Positions 35,663 to 45,088 are shown, numbered from the stretch's first letter. The stretch is DNA of 64,000 nt from an uncultured bacterium (GCA_905214875.1 CAJMNR010000018.1:1-64000); one strand, 5' to 3'. The notes: generated by a model not told the origin, from the sequence alone. A program made the numbers and translations.

Positions 35663-36427
35663 TTAAGGGAGCGTCGATTTTTGTAAAAAGTTCTTATTAT
35701 AGTTTTGTGTTCGATATTTTTTGGGGGATAGGCCGGTCTTTTTTCGAAAGACTTCAATAAAGCGGCTCTCAGAGCTAAAGGCTAAGAAGTTAGCAAGTTC
35801 ACTTATGGAGTAGTCGGAAAAGCAAAGTAGATTTTTGGCAGATTCAATCTTTTGATTCAGGATATATTCTGTCACGGTACATGACATCTCTTTCTTAAAT
35901 AAACTCGACAGATAGGAAGGAGAAAGGGCAACATAGTCAGCAAGAATCCGCAAGGAGAGTTTTTCGTGTAAATGGGTCGAGATATAGTTAATGCATAGAA
36001 CAATAGGCTTAGAATATGTAGTCTTGCTTTTGATGCGCTGTACACTTCGTAGAAAATAGGTAAACATTTCAGGGTAAATGGCCCTTACTTCTTCCACAGT
36101 CGTACATGCATCTGCTTTCCGGATAAATACGTCACTGATATTATAGCTTTCATCCGCAGCGAGTCCGCCTTCAATTGCAAATCGGCATGTAATCGTAGTG
36201 GATGCGACAAAGAGATACTTTACATTGCGAAGCGGATCATCAGAAAGCCTGCCTGTACGGCTAAAGTCATGCGTTCGATAGAATTCGGTCAATGCCTCCT
36301 CTTTGCCTTCGCGAAGATATTGAAACTTTTTCATCTCGCGTTCATATGGGTGATGCACAAATTCATTTTCACGATTATAGAAAGAGGAGGAAGTCACTTC
36401 TTGGTTGATTGTATTCAATACTAACAC
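35663..36427 (-). CDS. AraC-family regulator
   Basis: A 254-residue regulator with two C-terminal helix-turn-helix units (about 150-250; LSLRILADYVALSPSYLSSLFK and a second one with AFSSESRFIEVFRKKTGLSPKKYR). The N-terminal 140 residues do not look like a cupin sensor; they resemble YesN-type response domains without a receiver. It is divergent from a MATE exporter with 131 bases between them and so probably controls it. Confidence 0.88.
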   Translation of the reverse strand: MLVLNTINQEVTSSSFYNRENEFVHHPYEREMKKFQYLREGKEEALTEFYRTHDFSRTGRLSDDPLRNVKYLFVASTTITCRFAIEGGLAADESYNISDVFIRKADACTTVEEVRAIYPEMFTYFLRSVQRIKSKTTYSKPIVLCINYISTHLHEKLSLRILADYVALSPSYLSSLFKKEMSCTVTEYILNQKIESAKNLLCFSDYSISELANFLAFSSESRFIEVFRKKTGLSPKKYRTQNYNKNFLQKSTLP

Positions 36428-36558
36428 ATCCTTTTATTGGTAATATTATTCTGATTATACCATAAAAGATGGATATAAATAATAAAATGATGATATTCAT
36501 TGAAAGGGAAGAAGGATTACGATATCCATAATGAAAGAGAAGTATGGAGGGGGATAGT

Positions 36559-37992
36559 ATGAAACTAGAACGTCAACAAAGAGTCAAAGATATGACGGAA
36601 GGAAAACCAATTGTATTAATTTTGTTATTTGCAGTACCCATCTTTTTAGGAAATATATTTCAACAATTTTATAATATCGTGGATACTGTAATTGCAGGGA
36701 GATATTTAGGAGATGAGTCACTCGCAGCCATTGGGGCGACAAGTGCAATCTACAGTCTTGTCTTATGTCTTGTAAATGGAATGAATAACGGCTATGCAAT
36801 CCTCGTTGCAAGAGCATTTGGAGAGAAAAATGAGGAAAAGGTAAAAGACAGCGTAGGCCTTATGCTTGTGTTAAATATCATTTCTATCGTGCTTGTGACC
36901 ATCTTATCAGTGCTCTTTATCGGACCATTATTAAAGGTTTTACATACGCCGGAAGAAATCTATGCGCAAGCATATAGTTATATTATAATCATTTTAATCG
37001 GACTAGGAATCACGATTTTTTATAATATGGAGGCAGCAGTATTACGTGCCCTTGGTAATAGCATGACTCCCCTTGTGTATCTTATCATTGCATCTTGTAT
37101 CAATGTGGCGCTTGACCTTGTACTGATTGTAATCTTTAAGATGGGAGTTGAGGGTCTTGCCCTTGCAACGGTAATCGCACAGCTGATTTCCGTAATCCTT
37201 TGTCTATACCATATTAAGAAGAACTATCCAATCTTAAAGCTTCATCGAAGCAATTATAAGTTTGAGAAGGAAGCATTTGCAGAAATGTTTACGACTGGAC
37301 TTTCCATGGGCCTTATGCTTTCAATCTTCAGCATTGGTACAGTAATCTTGCAGAGCGCGATTAATGGGCTGGGGACGCTTACAATCACGGCACATCTTGC
37401 AGCAAGAAAAGTATTTGATATCTTTAACCTGCCATTGGGCACTATTTCCAATGCCAATGCAACATTTGTTAGCCAGAATTTTGGTGCCAAGAAATATGAG
37501 CGGGTGAGAGAAGGGATTAGGAAAAGCTGCGTGCTTGGAATCCTTTGGGGCGTGATTGCCAATGTAATCGTCTTTTTCGGAGCAGAACAGCTTGTGGAAT
37601 TCATGACCAGCAGTAAAGAGCGTTATGTGGTGGAAACCGCTGCAAGATATCTGCATATTAATCTGCCATTCTTTTTAGTACTTGCAGTACTTTATATCTT
37701 AAGGACTTCTTTGCAAGGAATGGGAAGGAAGATAACGCCATTAGTTTCAAGTGGATTGGAACTGGTAGGAAAAGTCGTTGCAACTTTGGCACTGATTCCT
37801 GTCATTGGATATTTGGGAGTATGTGTGGTAGAGCCTGCAACTTGGGTCGCTTGTACAATTTGGCTTGCATTTAGTTATTACTTTGCAATACGAAACTATA
37901 AAACTACGTCCAGAGGGAAAAATAAAAAGCGTTTTAATCATAATGCTTGTCCGAAAAGAATAAAATATAGTGAGGAGGACTGTACGCTATAG
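36559..37992 (+). CDS. MATE-family efflux transporter
   Basis: A 477-residue protein with twelve membrane segments, in the MepA/NorM group: starts with PIVLILLFAVPIFLGNIFQQFYNIVDTVIAG-type helix 1 and has the second half repeat near residue 240. It exports drugs or metabolites with Na+ or H+. The ATG at 36559 follows GGAGGGGG. An ATG at 36544 is inside that ribosome site and is unlikely. Divergent from the AraC regulator. Confidence 0.9.
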   Translation: MKLERQQRVKDMTEGKPIVLILLFAVPIFLGNIFQQFYNIVDTVIAGRYLGDESLAAIGATSAIYSLVLCLVNGMNNGYAILVARAFGEKNEEKVKDSVGLMLVLNIISIVLVTILSVLFIGPLLKVLHTPEEIYAQAYSYIIIILIGLGITIFYNMEAAVLRALGNSMTPLVYLIIASCINVALDLVLIVIFKMGVEGLALATVIAQLISVILCLYHIKKNYPILKLHRSNYKFEKEAFAEMFTTGLSMGLMLSIFSIGTVILQSAINGLGTLTITAHLAARKVFDIFNLPLGTISNANATFVSQNFGAKKYERVREGIRKSCVLGILWGVIANVIVFFGAEQLVEFMTSSKERYVVETAARYLHINLPFFLVLAVLYILRTSLQGMGRKITPLVSSGLELVGKVVATLALIPVIGYLGVCVVEPATWVACTIWLAFSYYFAIRNYKTTSRGKNKKRFNHNACPKRIKYSEEDCTL

Positions 37993-38037
37993 AGGCAGGA
38001 CTGCTTTTGACGAAAACTTAATAGGGAGGTAGTTTAT

Positions 38038-38667
38038 ATGTCATATTGTCATGTTACTAAGGAGCACGAGGTCGCAGCACCAAAGAAAATTATTTCCATT
38101 CCTTTGTTTCATAAGGATGACAATTACGCATGTAGTACGGCTTGTATGGCTGCCATCTTACAGTACTTCAGTGATGGAGTAGAGATGAAGGAAAGACAGC
38201 TTGCAGATCTGATTCAAGCAACCCAGGGAAATGAGATGACCGTAGAAGAGATGGTATCTTATATCAATCAGGTTAGCTTTGAAGAAGATGGAAAACGAGT
38301 CTTGATATATGCTAATTTATCGCGTTATATGACAGTTTGTGATCTGATTTCAGATATTGATAACGGCATCCCTGTAATTTGTCCAATCCAGGCATGGTAT
38401 ACAGATTCCGATGGAAATTATGATGCGGCTTACGAGTATAAAGACGTGCAAGAATTTGGACATTTCGTAGTAGCAGTAGGATATGACAATGAGAAGATTT
38501 ACTTTATGGACCCAGCGCAAGCAGAAGCGTATTCTTACATACCGATCAAGGAGCTTGATAAGAGATGGCATGAGAAAGAGAATGGAATAGAGTACGAACG
38601 GTGTGGAATAGAAGTCGTAATGAACAAAGTTAGACAAGATGCTGTCTGGGTTTATAAGATTATGTAA
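38038..38667 (+). CDS. C39-like cysteine peptidase-fold protein
   Basis: A 209-residue protein without signal peptide. YACSTACMAAIL near residue 37 resembles the C39 peptidase active-site cysteine region, GHFVVAVGYD near residue 140 holds the histidine and MDPA near residue 155 the aspartate. It is related to Peptidase_C39_2 proteins. It might process a small peptide, but no ABC exporter or peptide gene is next to it. The glutamine of the oxyanion hole is not evident, so activity is uncertain. Confidence 0.72.
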   Translation: MSYCHVTKEHEVAAPKKIISIPLFHKDDNYACSTACMAAILQYFSDGVEMKERQLADLIQATQGNEMTVEEMVSYINQVSFEEDGKRVLIYANLSRYMTVCDLISDIDNGIPVICPIQAWYTDSDGNYDAAYEYKDVQEFGHFVVAVGYDNEKIYFMDPAQAEAYSYIPIKELDKRWHEKENGIEYERCGIEVVMNKVRQDAVWVYKIM

Positions 38668-38690
38668 TAGAAAACAGGTAATAGATAAAA

Positions 38691-38741
38691 AAAGCCGCTG
38701 CAAGACGATGTGCATATAACATAACGTTTTGTAGCGGCTTA
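38691..38741. terminator. Two-way terminator
   Basis: AAGCCGCT(G)CAAGACG and CGTTTTGTAGCGGCTT arms between two converging genes, A-rich on the left and T-rich on the right. Confidence 0.8.
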
Positions 38742-38755
38742 TTATATGAGTTTTA

Positions 38756-40843
38756 TTAACGTGTCTTTTTCGATTTTACAGCCGACCAAGAGCTGTAGTA
38801 GTTTTTCCCGTTTACTGTTTTATAACATTGAATGCGAATATAGTATGTCTTTTTTGTTTTTAATTTCTTAATTGTGTAAGAGGTTGTTTTTGAACTTTTA
38901 ATTCTTACAGAGGATGCATTCTTAAAGTTTTTGTTTGTAGAATACTGAATCTTATAGCCCGTAATCGAAGAGGACTTTTTCCAGTTGACCTTTAATGCTT
39001 TTTTCTGTGCAGTGACAGAGGAAAGCGTGACGTTCTTTGGCTTGATTGTAAAGCTATAGGTACGGGAGTCTTTATAATTGCCGATTCCTTTAATTGTTAC
39101 AGTTGCTTTCCCGATGGATTTGTTGTTTTTAAAGGTAATCGTATAGTCTTTTTTGTTACATAGCGTCTTGGATCCTAGCTTGACTTTTAGGGACGGGCAA
39201 ATGGATTTTCCAGTATAGGTCTTGGTACTAAGCCCTGTGAGTTTCATTTTACTAATGCTTGCAGCATTCACTTTGATCGTAGCCACGCCAGAGGCCTTGG
39301 AAACTGATTTGGTCGTTAGTGCAGAAGCAGTTGTATTCGTGATGACACAATAGTAGTAGGTCGTGCCGGCTTTGGAAATGGACGGCTTGTACGAAGAAGA
39401 AGTTGCATTTTTGATGGCAGTTCCGCCAGAGTTCTTTTTCGTTGAAGAACGATACCACTGGTAAGTCAATTTTCCACCATCAGGAGAACTGGCTTTGACG
39501 GAAAGGGATGTGGCAGTGGTAGAAGCACCATAGGAATAGGTTTTTGATGCCGGATTCTTTGAAAGGATAGGCGCATCTGCGGATAGTGTCGCACTGGTTA
39601 CCGAGCTGTCATAGTATTCATTGGACACCGCAATTGCCTTTATCGTGCAGTTGTTTGTAGTTGTGAAGCTTCCTGTATATTTTATGGCTTTTGTGTTGGC
39701 AGAGGAAGGCCGGCCTCCATTGGTTGTGTAGTAAATCGTAGCATTTGGAGTGGTTGTCGATAAGGTAATCACATGTTTGTTATTTACTTTTTGGCTTTTT
39801 ATCACTGGTGTATTTACATCGGAAGTGGCATCCGGTAGCTCGCCAACACTATTTAAAGTTGCTCCAGAATCCAGAGTACAGGAAGGAAGAAGTCCATTCC
39901 AAAGTGATTCTGGTATATGTTCTGTAGTTTTATCGGAAGCTGTTATATTTTCATTACTACGGTTAAAAAATAAATAAATTGTCGATACTCCTAAGCGTTC
40001 ATCGATATCGTTCCAAGTGGTATCTACATTGTACCAGGAGTCATTTAGACGGATATAGTTCCAAGCATGGCTATCACTTGTTACGACGGTCGTATCTATA
40101 TTTACAGCGTTCATTAATATGGAAAACGCTGCGGCATAGCCAGCGCAAACGGTTTTTCCTTCCATAAATACGCTGTAAGCACTTTGATCATAGGTAGATC
40201 TTTCATAGACTACATTTTTTGCGATTAAATCATTTGCTTTCTTTTCTTTATTAAGCGGACTATCCTCTTTTTGAATTAAGGCTACATAGGAGTCAATCTG
40301 CTTTTTCATTGCAGTAGTTGCATTTTTTCTATCCTGTCCATTTTTAAAGGCGTCATAGACGCCTAGCGCAATATATCCTTGTTTGAGTTGTGCATCATTT
40401 TGGTAATAGTAACGTGCAAAATGCTTGGACAAATAGTAGTATTGTGGATTAGAATAGGTAAAAATTAAAGAAACATTTAATGCCTCTTGGGCGGTCAGTC
40501 CGCTATAGGAACAGTACTGTGTATAGCCAGTTGATAGGTCGGTTGTTCCTGTAAGATAGGACAGACACATAGTGTTTAATTTGTCATAGAGTGCCCGTTC
40601 GTTTGTATTCATCTGGTTGTAGTAATAGTAGGTAGAATAGGATTCCCACTCAGATTTGTAATAGGTTGCGTTCTTGTCGAGGAAGACATCTGAGGCCTCT
40701 TCTTTTGTAACATATGTAACCGTTGGTTTTCTTAACCCATCTTTATCGAATTGATTTGTTTGCGCTGACGCTGTTTTTCCAGCAATTACGACTAGTAGAG
40801 TTAAGGAAAGGATAAATATAAAAAATTTCCCTTTTTGTTTCAT
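38756..40843 (-). CDS. Secreted multidomain transglutaminase-like protein
   Basis: A 695-residue exported protein with a signal peptide (about 6-27, cut after SASA-like TASAQ). The transglutaminase/protease-like domain (about 200-320) has the triad C in GKTVCAGY, H in SHAWNY and D in YNVDTTW. Then a chitobiase-type beta domain (about 345-420, YYTTNGGRPS), an Ig-like domain, a domain with TYTGK, and a C-terminal fibronectin-type repeat (about 605-690). It is likely a wall or matrix protein; cross-linking or proteolysis are both possible. Confidence 0.85.
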   Translation of the reverse strand: MKQKGKFFIFILSLTLLVVIAGKTASAQTNQFDKDGLRKPTVTYVTKEEASDVFLDKNATYYKSEWESYSTYYYYNQMNTNERALYDKLNTMCLSYLTGTTDLSTGYTQYCSYSGLTAQEALNVSLIFTYSNPQYYYLSKHFARYYYQNDAQLKQGYIALGVYDAFKNGQDRKNATTAMKKQIDSYVALIQKEDSPLNKEKKANDLIAKNVVYERSTYDQSAYSVFMEGKTVCAGYAAAFSILMNAVNIDTTVVTSDSHAWNYIRLNDSWYNVDTTWNDIDERLGVSTIYLFFNRSNENITASDKTTEHIPESLWNGLLPSCTLDSGATLNSVGELPDATSDVNTPVIKSQKVNNKHVITLSTTTPNATIYYTTNGGRPSSANTKAIKYTGSFTTTNNCTIKAIAVSNEYYDSSVTSATLSADAPILSKNPASKTYSYGASTTATSLSVKASSPDGGKLTYQWYRSSTKKNSGGTAIKNATSSSYKPSISKAGTTYYYCVITNTTASALTTKSVSKASGVATIKVNAASISKMKLTGLSTKTYTGKSICPSLKVKLGSKTLCNKKDYTITFKNNKSIGKATVTIKGIGNYKDSRTYSFTIKPKNVTLSSVTAQKKALKVNWKKSSSITGYKIQYSTNKNFKNASSVRIKSSKTTSYTIKKLKTKKTYYIRIQCYKTVNGKNYYSSWSAVKSKKTR

Positions 40844-41113
40844 TTTGTTCTCTTTCCTTTCATTAAAGCTTTTGTCCCTATATAAAAGCTAAGATAATTT
40901 ATTGTTAAAAATATGGTAAAAGTGTGAAAACACCGTGGATTTTATTATAAAGGAAAGTTTGAACTGTTTTAAATAGGAAATTAGGCAGAATGAACAAAAA
41001 TAAGAAAACCCACATGTATAAAATTTACTAAAATTGAAAAATAGCACCAACTTTATCCTTACGAGGAGTGATTTTTTTTGATAAAATATAAGTAATCATT
41101 AGAAAAGGAGACA

Positions 41114-41629
41114 ATGGATATGTTTGAAGTAGGTGACAATGTTGTATATGGAAGTAATGGAGTCTGTAGAGTAGCTAAAGTAGGAACATTGGATTCGTTA
41201 GGTGTTGCCAAGGACAAAATCTATTATACGTTATCTCCTTATTTTATACCCGGAAGTACGATTTTTACGCCGGCTGATAATAAGAAGGTAATTATAAGGC
41301 CTGTATTATCAAAACAGGAAGCCATGCAGTTAATTGATGAGATAAAGGAGATCGAGACTCTTTGGATTGCAGATGAAAAGAGTAGAGAGAATGAATACAA
41401 AGAAGCTTTTCGTAAATGTGATTGCAGAGAGCTTGTTAAGATTATTAAGACGATCCATTTGCGTCAGGAAGCCAGAATCGCAGAAGGAAAAAAGGAAACA
41501 ACATTGGACGAAAAGTATTTTCATATGGCCGAAGAGCGTTTATATGAGGAGCTTACGATTCCTCTTGAGATGACAGTGGATGAGGTTCGTGAATTTGTCA
41601 TTGCCCGTGTAGAGGAACAACTTGGGTAA
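41114..41629 (+). CDS. CarD-family transcription regulator
   Basis: A 171-residue protein with an N-terminal CarD/TRCF RNA-polymerase-interaction domain (FEVGDNVVYGSNGVCRV, about 3-65) and a helical C-terminal DNA-binding domain. CarD/CdnL proteins stabilise open promoter complexes, especially at rRNA promoters. An in-frame ATG at 41120 could also be used. It has an AAGGAG site just upstream and stands alone. Confidence 0.88.
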   Translation: MDMFEVGDNVVYGSNGVCRVAKVGTLDSLGVAKDKIYYTLSPYFIPGSTIFTPADNKKVIIRPVLSKQEAMQLIDEIKEIETLWIADEKSRENEYKEAFRKCDCRELVKIIKTIHLRQEARIAEGKKETTLDEKYFHMAEERLYEELTIPLEMTVDEVREFVIARVEEQLG

Positions 41630-41750
41630 GGGTCCTCTCAACACGCCTACACCTGTCCACTCATTTCCGCTATACTACTTCTATAATTTTATATGGAGGT
41701 CAATAAATGGCTCAAGTCTTACGAGCAGTATTAGCAAGAGATGAATAACG

Positions 41751-41912
41751 CCAATATTTGATTATGGAGAATACAAAGTGTTCCTAGTTTGTGGAAAAAC
41801 AGATATGCGAAAGAATATAAATGGACTTTGTGAGATTGTATAGCATAACTTTAAGTTAGATTCTACAGAAACGATTAGTTTTAGTTTCTGCAATGACAAC
41901 GTAACCGGGTCA
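41751..41912 (+). pseudogene. IS66-type tnpB remnant
   Basis: In one frame the bases read FDYGEYKVFLVCGKTDMRKNINGLCEIV, a TAG stop at 41841-41843, then HNFKLDSTETISFSFCND. This matches the IS66 accessory protein TnpB (consensus VCGKTDMRKSIDGLA...Q.FKLD...LFCFCN), with the stop replacing a conserved glutamine. No tnpC transposase or terminal repeats remain. It fills the 383-base stretch after carD. Confidence 0.75.
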
Positions 41913-41936
41913 AGCAACTAGTCTGGGAAGACAATT

Positions 41937-41988
41937 AAAGACGTTACAAAGCCAGTAATTTATTATACTGGCGGCAACGTCTTTTTTT
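41937..41988. terminator. Hairpin after the IS66 remnant
   Basis: AAAGACGTT...GCCAGTA and TACTGGC...AACGTCTTT arms, followed by T7. It may be the left-over terminator of the inserted element, and it also faces the minus-strand gene ending at 42013. Confidence 0.7.
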
Positions 41989-42012
41989 ATACGTGCTTGA
42001 GAGGACGCTTAC

Positions 42013-42339
42013 TTATTTAGCAGTATTTCTGAAAAAATTCTTATTTCGTTTTTCAAAAAAACATGATAATAAGATTCCACAAACAATTGCAATTCCCCAA
42101 ACATATTTCGAAAATATGTTTAAGTATATTACAAGAGCGATGATGAAAAAGTAGCATCCGGAGACTATGTTTCTAATAACCTCGTTCCTTATATACTCTT
42201 TCTCATATTCCTTCTTTACTTTATACCACGTTTTTCTGCCAATTGCGTGTATAGGTGCATATTTAGTGAAAATGGCACTCGCAAACCCCAATAATCCCAT
42301 AATTATGCATCCAATAATATAATATTTATCTGCATTCAT
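42013..42339 (-). CDS. Small membrane protein
   Basis: A 108-residue protein with three hydrophobic segments (about 7-26, 58-76, 79-95) and a basic loop between the first two (GRKTWYKVKKEYEKEY). I do not recognise the family. Its start lies 18 bases after the stop of the lipoprotein gene at 42358, so they form a two-gene unit; this layout recalls exported effector plus membrane partner or immunity pairs, but there is no motif to support that. Confidence 0.6.
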   Translation of the reverse strand: MNADKYYIIGCIIMGLLGFASAIFTKYAPIHAIGRKTWYKVKKEYEKEYIRNEVIRNIVSGCYFFIIALVIYLNIFSKYVWGIAIVCGILLSCFFEKRNKNFFRNTAK

Positions 42340-42357
42340 ACGCTATCTCCTAATAAT

Positions 42358-43461
42358 TTATTTTCCACACGAAACATCTAATACTTTACCATTTTGTTTT
42401 TGTAGAATACCATCTTGTACATTGGATATTAAGTTATCTTTATAGCCATGTTTTTGTTTTTTCCACTCGTATCTCGTATAATACTTATTTGCAACATCTG
42501 TTCTTTCTGTTTTACTGAACCAAATTTCAGATTCCTTACAAAAAGTATACCAAACTTTAGCATCCCAGTTACACTGTACTTTATATGTAAAATGGAAAGG
42601 TCTATAAGATACAGTTTCGGCACAAGCATAAGCGATAACATTGTCTATTACATATCCTGCTAAGAAATAATATACATTAGCTAAAGTTAATCCTTGCTTA
42701 ACATACTGAACTACTGTTAATGCTGCACTAGAAAGTGTAACATGTGCTTGAAGTTTCACTTTTTTTGCGGAACTCATAGAGCCGCTAGGTTTTCTGGTAC
42801 GGCTCAAGTATCCATCAATCCCATTATAAGTGGTTCCACCTAAATAATACCATGAGCCATAAATTGAATGATTAGGAGTTAATCCAGTATCAAGAATAGG
42901 TTCTGTTTTCAAATATTTGTTTCCATATCTAGTAGATGTAGAGGTAGCCCTTGCTTTATTGCTAATACTATCCTCAGTTTCGGAAACTGATAAGTAATCT
43001 TCTAATGCTTGTTCTTGTTCTTCTTTGCTTAATTTAACATCTTCTACCGTTATATCTGACCCATTATCCAAATCATATGTTACAATTTCAGGCCCACTTC
43101 TCGCCTTTTTGTTTTCTGCTGCATAATTGTACGATATTATCGTGTTAGATTTATCTTTTGTTTCTGCTGATTGTAACAAGTCATTGTCCTCATTATAGAT
43201 AGAAACTGTTGTCTTCTTGTTTTTCTCTTCTAATACCATCTTATATGCAACATTATCAGATGTGTAATATACTGTATTTCCGTCCGTGCTTGTAGCTACT
43301 TCACCTTCGCCTAAATTCTTATAATCGTTAAATTTTTCTTGATTAGATAAATTCCCAGTATGTTTCCCCCCCCTTTTTGCTGATGATAGTGAGCTGCCAC
43401 ATGATATAAACATGATGCCAACTAAAAGTAAACTTGTGGTTTTTAAAACTCTTTTTTTCAT
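42358..43461 (-). CDS. Unrecognised lipoprotein with G8 tract
   Basis: A 367-residue exported protein with a lipobox FISC (C about residue 21). Codons 29-33 (S AKRGG K) contain a run of eight G on the coding strand (C8 at 43366-43373), where slippage would frame-shift the protein. The middle is polar and charged; the C-terminal half has YYLGGTTYNGIDGYLSR, a hydrophobic stretch near 250-275, and many Trp/Tyr. No known domain was seen. Codon and base use is more AT-rich than neighbours and the IS66 remnant is close, suggesting acquisition. Confidence 0.65.
   Translation of the reverse strand: MKKRVLKTTSLLLVGIMFISCGSSLSSAKRGGKHTGNLSNQEKFNDYKNLGEGEVATSTDGNTVYYTSDNVAYKMVLEEKNKKTTVSIYNEDNDLLQSAETKDKSNTIISYNYAAENKKARSGPEIVTYDLDNGSDITVEDVKLSKEEQEQALEDYLSVSETEDSISNKARATSTSTRYGNKYLKTEPILDTGLTPNHSIYGSWYYLGGTTYNGIDGYLSRTRKPSGSMSSAKKVKLQAHVTLSSAALTVVQYVKQGLTLANVYYFLAGYVIDNVIAYACAETVSYRPFHFTYKVQCNWDAKVWYTFCKESEIWFSKTERTDVANKYYTRYEWKKQKHGYKDNLISNVQDGILQKQNGKVLDVSCGK
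43366..43373. repeat. C8/G8 homopolymer inside the lipoprotein gene
   Basis: Eight consecutive C on the plus strand within codons about 30-32 of the lipoprotein gene. Such runs are uncommon in this AT-rich window and are slippage-prone. Confidence 0.8.
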
Positions 43462-43728
43462 ATATATACCTCCCTTTCATATTTATATGTTGAAAATAAC
43501 AAATTTTAACATATATGTAAATATTTTTTTGTGATTTTTACAAAAATTCTGCGTATTTTGTATTTTTTGATTAGGAATATTGTTGAAGAGAAGGGGGATA
43601 TGGATATTTAAGATGAACTAGTGTTACAATCTCTTTAGTTTCTTGATAGAGCTCATGCTTGAATTTTCCAAATATTTAGATATATACTAAACGTAAACTG
43701 TATTAACGAGAAAGAAGGAGACTGTATT

Positions 43729-44145
43729 ATACGAGAACGAACAATTGTATATAGCAGTAAGAATGGTAACACAGATATGTTAGCGAAGAGATTTAAAGAG
43801 ATAGTGAAAACGAAGGAAGTTTGGTTTGGAGCGCCCAATGAGAAGGCGGCAGAGGCTGATATCATCTTTGCTGGTTTCTGGACAGATAAGGGAACTGCTT
43901 ATTTTGATCAAATTATGGAACGTGTAAAACAGAATCTATCTAGCTCAAATGAAATCATAGGAACATATATGTGCCAAGGAAAGATGCCGATGGGAATTCG
44001 TGCACGCTATGAGAAGATGTTAAGAGAGCATCCGGAGGATATGAAGTTTAAAGGGATGATTGAAAACTTTGACAAGGCAATCAGCCATCCAGATGAAGAA
44101 GATTTAAGAAAGCTTCAGGAAGCAGTAGAAATGTCAATTGAGTAG
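43729..44145 (+). CDS. Small flavodoxin with apparent AUA start
   Basis: A flavodoxin-like protein. The frame reads IRERTIVYSSKNGNTDMLAKR, containing the FMN phosphate loop SSKNGNT that would be lost if translation began at the first ATG (43777). No ATG, GTG or TTG precedes it in frame. AAGGAG at 43715-43720 lies eight bases before ATA (43729-43731) and five before ATT. From ATA the length is 138 residues, short but usual for this class, which ends with PMGIRARYEKML-type helices. ATA, ATT or a mutated ATG are the options. Confidence 0.72.
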   Translation: MRERTIVYSSKNGNTDMLAKRFKEIVKTKEVWFGAPNEKAAEADIIFAGFWTDKGTAYFDQIMERVKQNLSSSNEIIGTYMCQGKMPMGIRARYEKMLREHPEDMKFKGMIENFDKAISHPDEEDLRKLQEAVEMSIE

Positions 44146-44226
44146 AATGATCTATTTCGATTCATGTTTACATGATTCGTCAAAATTAGTATACTTAGAT
44201 ATACTATAAGCAATTAGGAGGACGAC

Positions 44227-44631
44227 TTGGATATCAAGGAACGAAGGAAACGTTTACTTTTAGGAACAGCGGGTGTGCTTGCTCTTTGTCTTATGTATGT
44301 ATTATTTATTGAATATGGTCCCCTTGATAAGAGTTGTAAGCTTTATAAACTTACAGGTTTTAGTTGTTCGGGATGTGGTATCACAAGGATGGGACATGCA
44401 ATAGTTTCCGGACAGTTTTATCAAGCACTGCGATATAATCCATTTATCTTTTTATCAATACCAGTAATCATAGGACTGTATTTGTTTGGAGCATATCGCT
44501 ATATTCGATACAATTCAAAAAATGATTGGATTATACGGGCGCTTCTTATTTATGCCGTATTGCTATGTGCATTCGGTATCATTCGAAACGTTCCGATATT
44601 TCATTGGCTATTGCCAACAGAACTGAATTAA
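44227..44631 (+). CDS. DUF2752 membrane protein
   Basis: A 134-residue protein with three or four membrane helices and the family signature LTGFSCSGCGITRMG followed by ALRYNPF. The CxxCG motif is conserved in DUF2752, whose function is not known. Start is TTG at 44227 after GGAGGACGAC. It is 13 bases before the next gene and probably co-transcribed. Confidence 0.85.
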   Translation: MDIKERRKRLLLGTAGVLALCLMYVLFIEYGPLDKSCKLYKLTGFSCSGCGITRMGHAIVSGQFYQALRYNPFIFLSIPVIIGLYLFGAYRYIRYNSKNDWIIRALLIYAVLLCAFGIIRNVPIFHWLLPTELN

Positions 44632-44644
44632 TGGAGGAAGTAAA

Positions 44645-45028
44645 ATGTACTGTACAAAATGCGGAAGTAAGCTTTTTGAGAATACGGCAGTTTGTCCAAA
44701 CTGTGGAGCTTTACAGGGACAGCAGGCTTACAACAATACAAATGGATATAACCAATTCCAGAGAAACCAGATGGATCCAGTATCAGAAAAGAAATTTAAA
44801 AACATGCTGATCTTTACGATTATTGAGATGGTATGCTGTAACCAGATATTTGGAGCAATCGCACTTATCCTTATCATTTTTGGAAAGAATGCGTATTTAC
44901 AAGGAAACTTTGAAAAGTTTGAGAAGAATTACAATGTAGCACTTATCATATTAATTGTTGGTGTTGTACTTTCTTTAGTTTGCGGAATTTTCTATGCAGG
45001 CTTTAGTTACTTATCTATAATTTTTTAG
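44645..45028 (+). CDS. Zinc-ribbon membrane protein
   Basis: A 127-residue protein: N-terminal zinc ribbon (CTKCG...CPNCG, 3-20), a polar linker, and two membrane helices (about 55-80 and 95-120). The helices and their spacing resemble CD225/dispanin-like proteins often coupled to DUF2752. Function unknown. Confidence 0.78.
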   Translation: MYCTKCGSKLFENTAVCPNCGALQGQQAYNNTNGYNQFQRNQMDPVSEKKFKNMLIFTIIEMVCCNQIFGAIALILIIFGKNAYLQGNFEKFEKNYNVALIILIVGVVLSLVCGIFYAGFSYLSIIF

Positions 45029-45044
45029 AAGGAATGAATAAGAA

Positions 45045-45088
45045 GAGGCTGTCATATAAGTTTAGTACTTGTATGGCAGCCTTTTTTT
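45045..45088. terminator. Terminator before the metal ABC operon
   Basis: AGGCTGTCATA and TATGGCAGCCT arms and a run of seven T. Confidence 0.88.

Noticed and set aside
41713..41748. 13-codon frame (ATGGCTCAAGTC...) with a good GGAGGT site before the IS66 fossil
   Set aside because: Too short to support; it may be the left-over start of an IS66 orf. Noted but not called.
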